A DNA stretch of 64,000 bases from Melioribacteraceae bacterium. GTDB lineage: Bacteria; Bacteroidota; Ignavibacteria; Ignavibacteriales; Melioribacteraceae. Positions 62,631 to 64,000 of the stretch are shown one piece after another. The notes beneath the pieces are model-generated. The model ran no database searches and had not been told where the DNA came from. It saw only the letters and a program-made list of their open reading frames with translations. Location: contig CP129490.1 in NCBI GenBank assembly GCA_030584085.1, positions 496,001-560,000 of the forward strand. Direction: 5' to 3'. Each line of letters begins with the position of its first letter. The first letter of the stretch is position 1. Made by a program: the position numbers and the translations under genes.

Positions 62631-64000
62631 ATGAAAAAGAATAAATTCTTTTTAATATTCATTGCAATCGTATTTCTACTATTGATTGTTTCGATGGTAT
62701 TCTCATACTACTACGTTCACTACCGTCATAAAGAAAAAATTCATGTAATGAAATTATTCTCCGATATTGAATTGAACTTATTCAAGTCAAATAGTGCAAT
62801 AAAAGATTTTAATCCGGATAGTTTGGATAAGAATGAATCATTGGTAAACTCATTAGAAAAATTAAGCACGTCTTTTGAGAAGTTAAAATCCTCACTTAAA
62901 TATTCCGCAAGCATTGGTGCAAATGATAAGAATTCGAGTCTCATAAAACAACTCGAATTAGCTTCAGAAGAATTGGAGGAATATCTAGAACTCTCATGGT
63001 TAATAGTTAGTAACAATCTCAATAGCGAAGAAATTATAATTCTGCAAGCGGCTAATATTGAAAAACTTAATACTTTCCTAAGTATCAGTAATTTATTAAA
63101 CCAAACGTATCTTGATATAATTAATGTTGATCAAGAAAAGCTCGAGTTAATTCAAGAATTAAGAATTGCAATAACCGTGGTGCTTTTTACAACACTGTTT
63201 ATTTGGTTGTTTATATATATTAAAAGTGTTGGAACCGCCCAGCAAAGAATTAAAGATAGTGAAAGTAAATATCGTAACATTTTTTTGAACTCCCCGCTAG
63301 GAATTTTTCATTTTGATTCCGATGGCATCATAACAGACTTCAACGAAAAGTTTATAGAAATCTTAAATTCCTCACGAGAAAAACTAACCGGAATAAATTT
63401 ACTTCAATTACCTGATAAAAAATTAGCAGAACAAGTTCGCTTAACATTATTGAACGGATATGGCTACTACGAAGATTTATACACATCGATTACTTCAGGT
63501 AAAAAAGTAAATGCTAAAATCTATCTCCGTGGTATTCGCGATCTCGATAATAGAATAATAAGCGGAATGGGAGTAGTGGAAGATATCTCTGAGTTAAAAA
63601 AAGTGGAAAACAACTTGCGCGAAAGTTTAGAAAAAAATAGCGCGATTGTTAGCGCTCTTCCTGATCTTTTATTCCAGCTTGATTCTGATGGTACCTTTAC
63701 GGAATACTACGCCAATACTGATGAAGCTCTGTATTTAGATCCCGCGATATTTATTGGTAAAAAAGTTAGTGACATTTTCCCTAAAGAATTATCTGATTTA
63801 ACGATGGAAAAAATTTATGCCGCTAAGGTTACGGGAGAAATGCAGCTTTATGAATATCCTCTTGAGATGAACGATGAAATAAGATACTATGAATCAAGAA
63901 TTGTTAAAAGTGGTGAAAATTCACTTCTTGCCATAATTAGAGATATAACGGAAAACAAACGAATTGCAGAAATGCTTCAAGCAAGCAGAGAGCGATATGA
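62631..64000 (+). CDS. PAS-domain membrane sensor kinase, cut by window end
   Basis: Partial gene, open from ATG 62631 to the last base (456 codons). The product begins with a membrane helix (about 6-26), a periplasmic domain of mostly helical character (27-185), a second helix (186-206, ITVVLFTTLFIWLFIYI) and then at least two PAS domains (about 218-325 and 335-445, YRNIFLNSPLGIFHFDSDG and IVSALPDLLFQLDSDGTF). The kinase core must lie beyond the window. This layout suits a periplasmic sensor with PAS relay. It continues the signalling cluster after the hybrid kinase. Confidence 0.85.
   Translation, partial: MKKNKFFLIFIAIVFLLLIVSMVFSYYYVHYRHKEKIHVMKLFSDIELNLFKSNSAIKDFNPDSLDKNESLVNSLEKLSTSFEKLKSSLKYSASIGANDKNSSLIKQLELASEELEEYLELSWLIVSNNLNSEEIIILQAANIEKLNTFLSISNLLNQTYLDIINVDQEKLELIQELRIAITVVLFTTLFIWLFIYIKSVGTAQQRIKDSESKYRNIFLNSPLGIFHFDSDGIITDFNEKFIEILNSSREKLTGINLLQLPDKKLAEQVRLTLLNGYGYYEDLYTSITSGKKVNAKIYLRGIRDLDNRIISGMGVVEDISELKKVENNLRESLEKNSAIVSALPDLLFQLDSDGTFTEYYANTDEALYLDPAIFIGKKVSDIFPKELSDLTMEKIYAAKVTGEMQLYEYPLEMNDEIRYYESRIVKSGENSLLAIIRDITENKRIAEMLQASRERY

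Noticed and set aside
1-64000. CRISPR arrays, rRNA or complete insertion sequences
   Set aside because: No regularly spaced repeats with unique spacers, no rRNA-like blocks and no transposase were seen in reading the window.

Overview
The window reads as a chromosomal segment of an Ignavibacteria-like bacterium (Bacteroidota/Chlorobi group). The evidence is low G+C, two secreted proteins with the NPFNP...GxYxYxL...KKMxLxK type IX sorting tail, a two-component regulator-propeller sensor kinase, an Na+-NQR operon, and promoters of the TTG-N20-TAnnTTTG form. No rRNA, tRNA, CRISPR array or complete insertion sequence was found. The taxon is inferred from gene content only.

Left part (363-12700): a respiratory nitrate reductase operon on the + strand, ordered di-heme cytochrome c - narG - narH - narJ - narI - narK. 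A TehA/SLAC1-type anion channel follows on the minus strand. A divergent nitric-oxide defence cluster comes next: RIC iron-sulfur repair protein, hemerythrin-like protein and an Fe-S Rrf2 regulator.

Middle part (12784-23895): a cysteine-free Crp/Fnr regulator of Dnr type precedes a long operon (13593-20245). The operon encodes DUF2249 proteins, a 12-TM oxidase-subunit-I/NnrS-like protein with three internal repeats, a MIP18-family protein, a 4-TM protein carrying the same repeat once, a ferredoxin, an NDH-2-like flavoprotein, a second RIC, a flavin reductase and an AhpD-like protein. A cupin gene broken by an in-frame TAG and a cytochrome c-FTR1 fusion follow. Three identical 14-bp operators (13508, 23299, 32914), each 29.5 bp from its centre to a -10-like element, tie this operon, a lone 4-TM gene (23410) and a DUF6448-cupin-DGC operon (32986-34347) into one predicted regulon.

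Central accessory part (23991-38652): a NifX-like protein, a PAS-PAS sigma54 activator, a basic 41-residue ORF behind a sigma54-like promoter, a UPF0316 protein, Rnk, a FolE2 homologue that has lost its catalytic residues, formate-THF ligase, a diaminopropionate ammonia-lyase-like enzyme, a second ferredoxin, a repeat-rich intergenic region, ettA, a short recQ and a DUF2200 gene.

Right part (38753-64000): a type IX-secreted LamG protein whose promoter carries three 21-bp-phased LytTR boxes, the propeller kinase and LytTR regulator likely to act there, a second type IX-secreted propeller protein, then nqrM, apbE and nqrFEDCBA on the minus strand. Divergent from nqr is a signalling cluster: a six-PAS kinase, a lone receiver, a hybrid kinase, and a PAS kinase cut by the window end.
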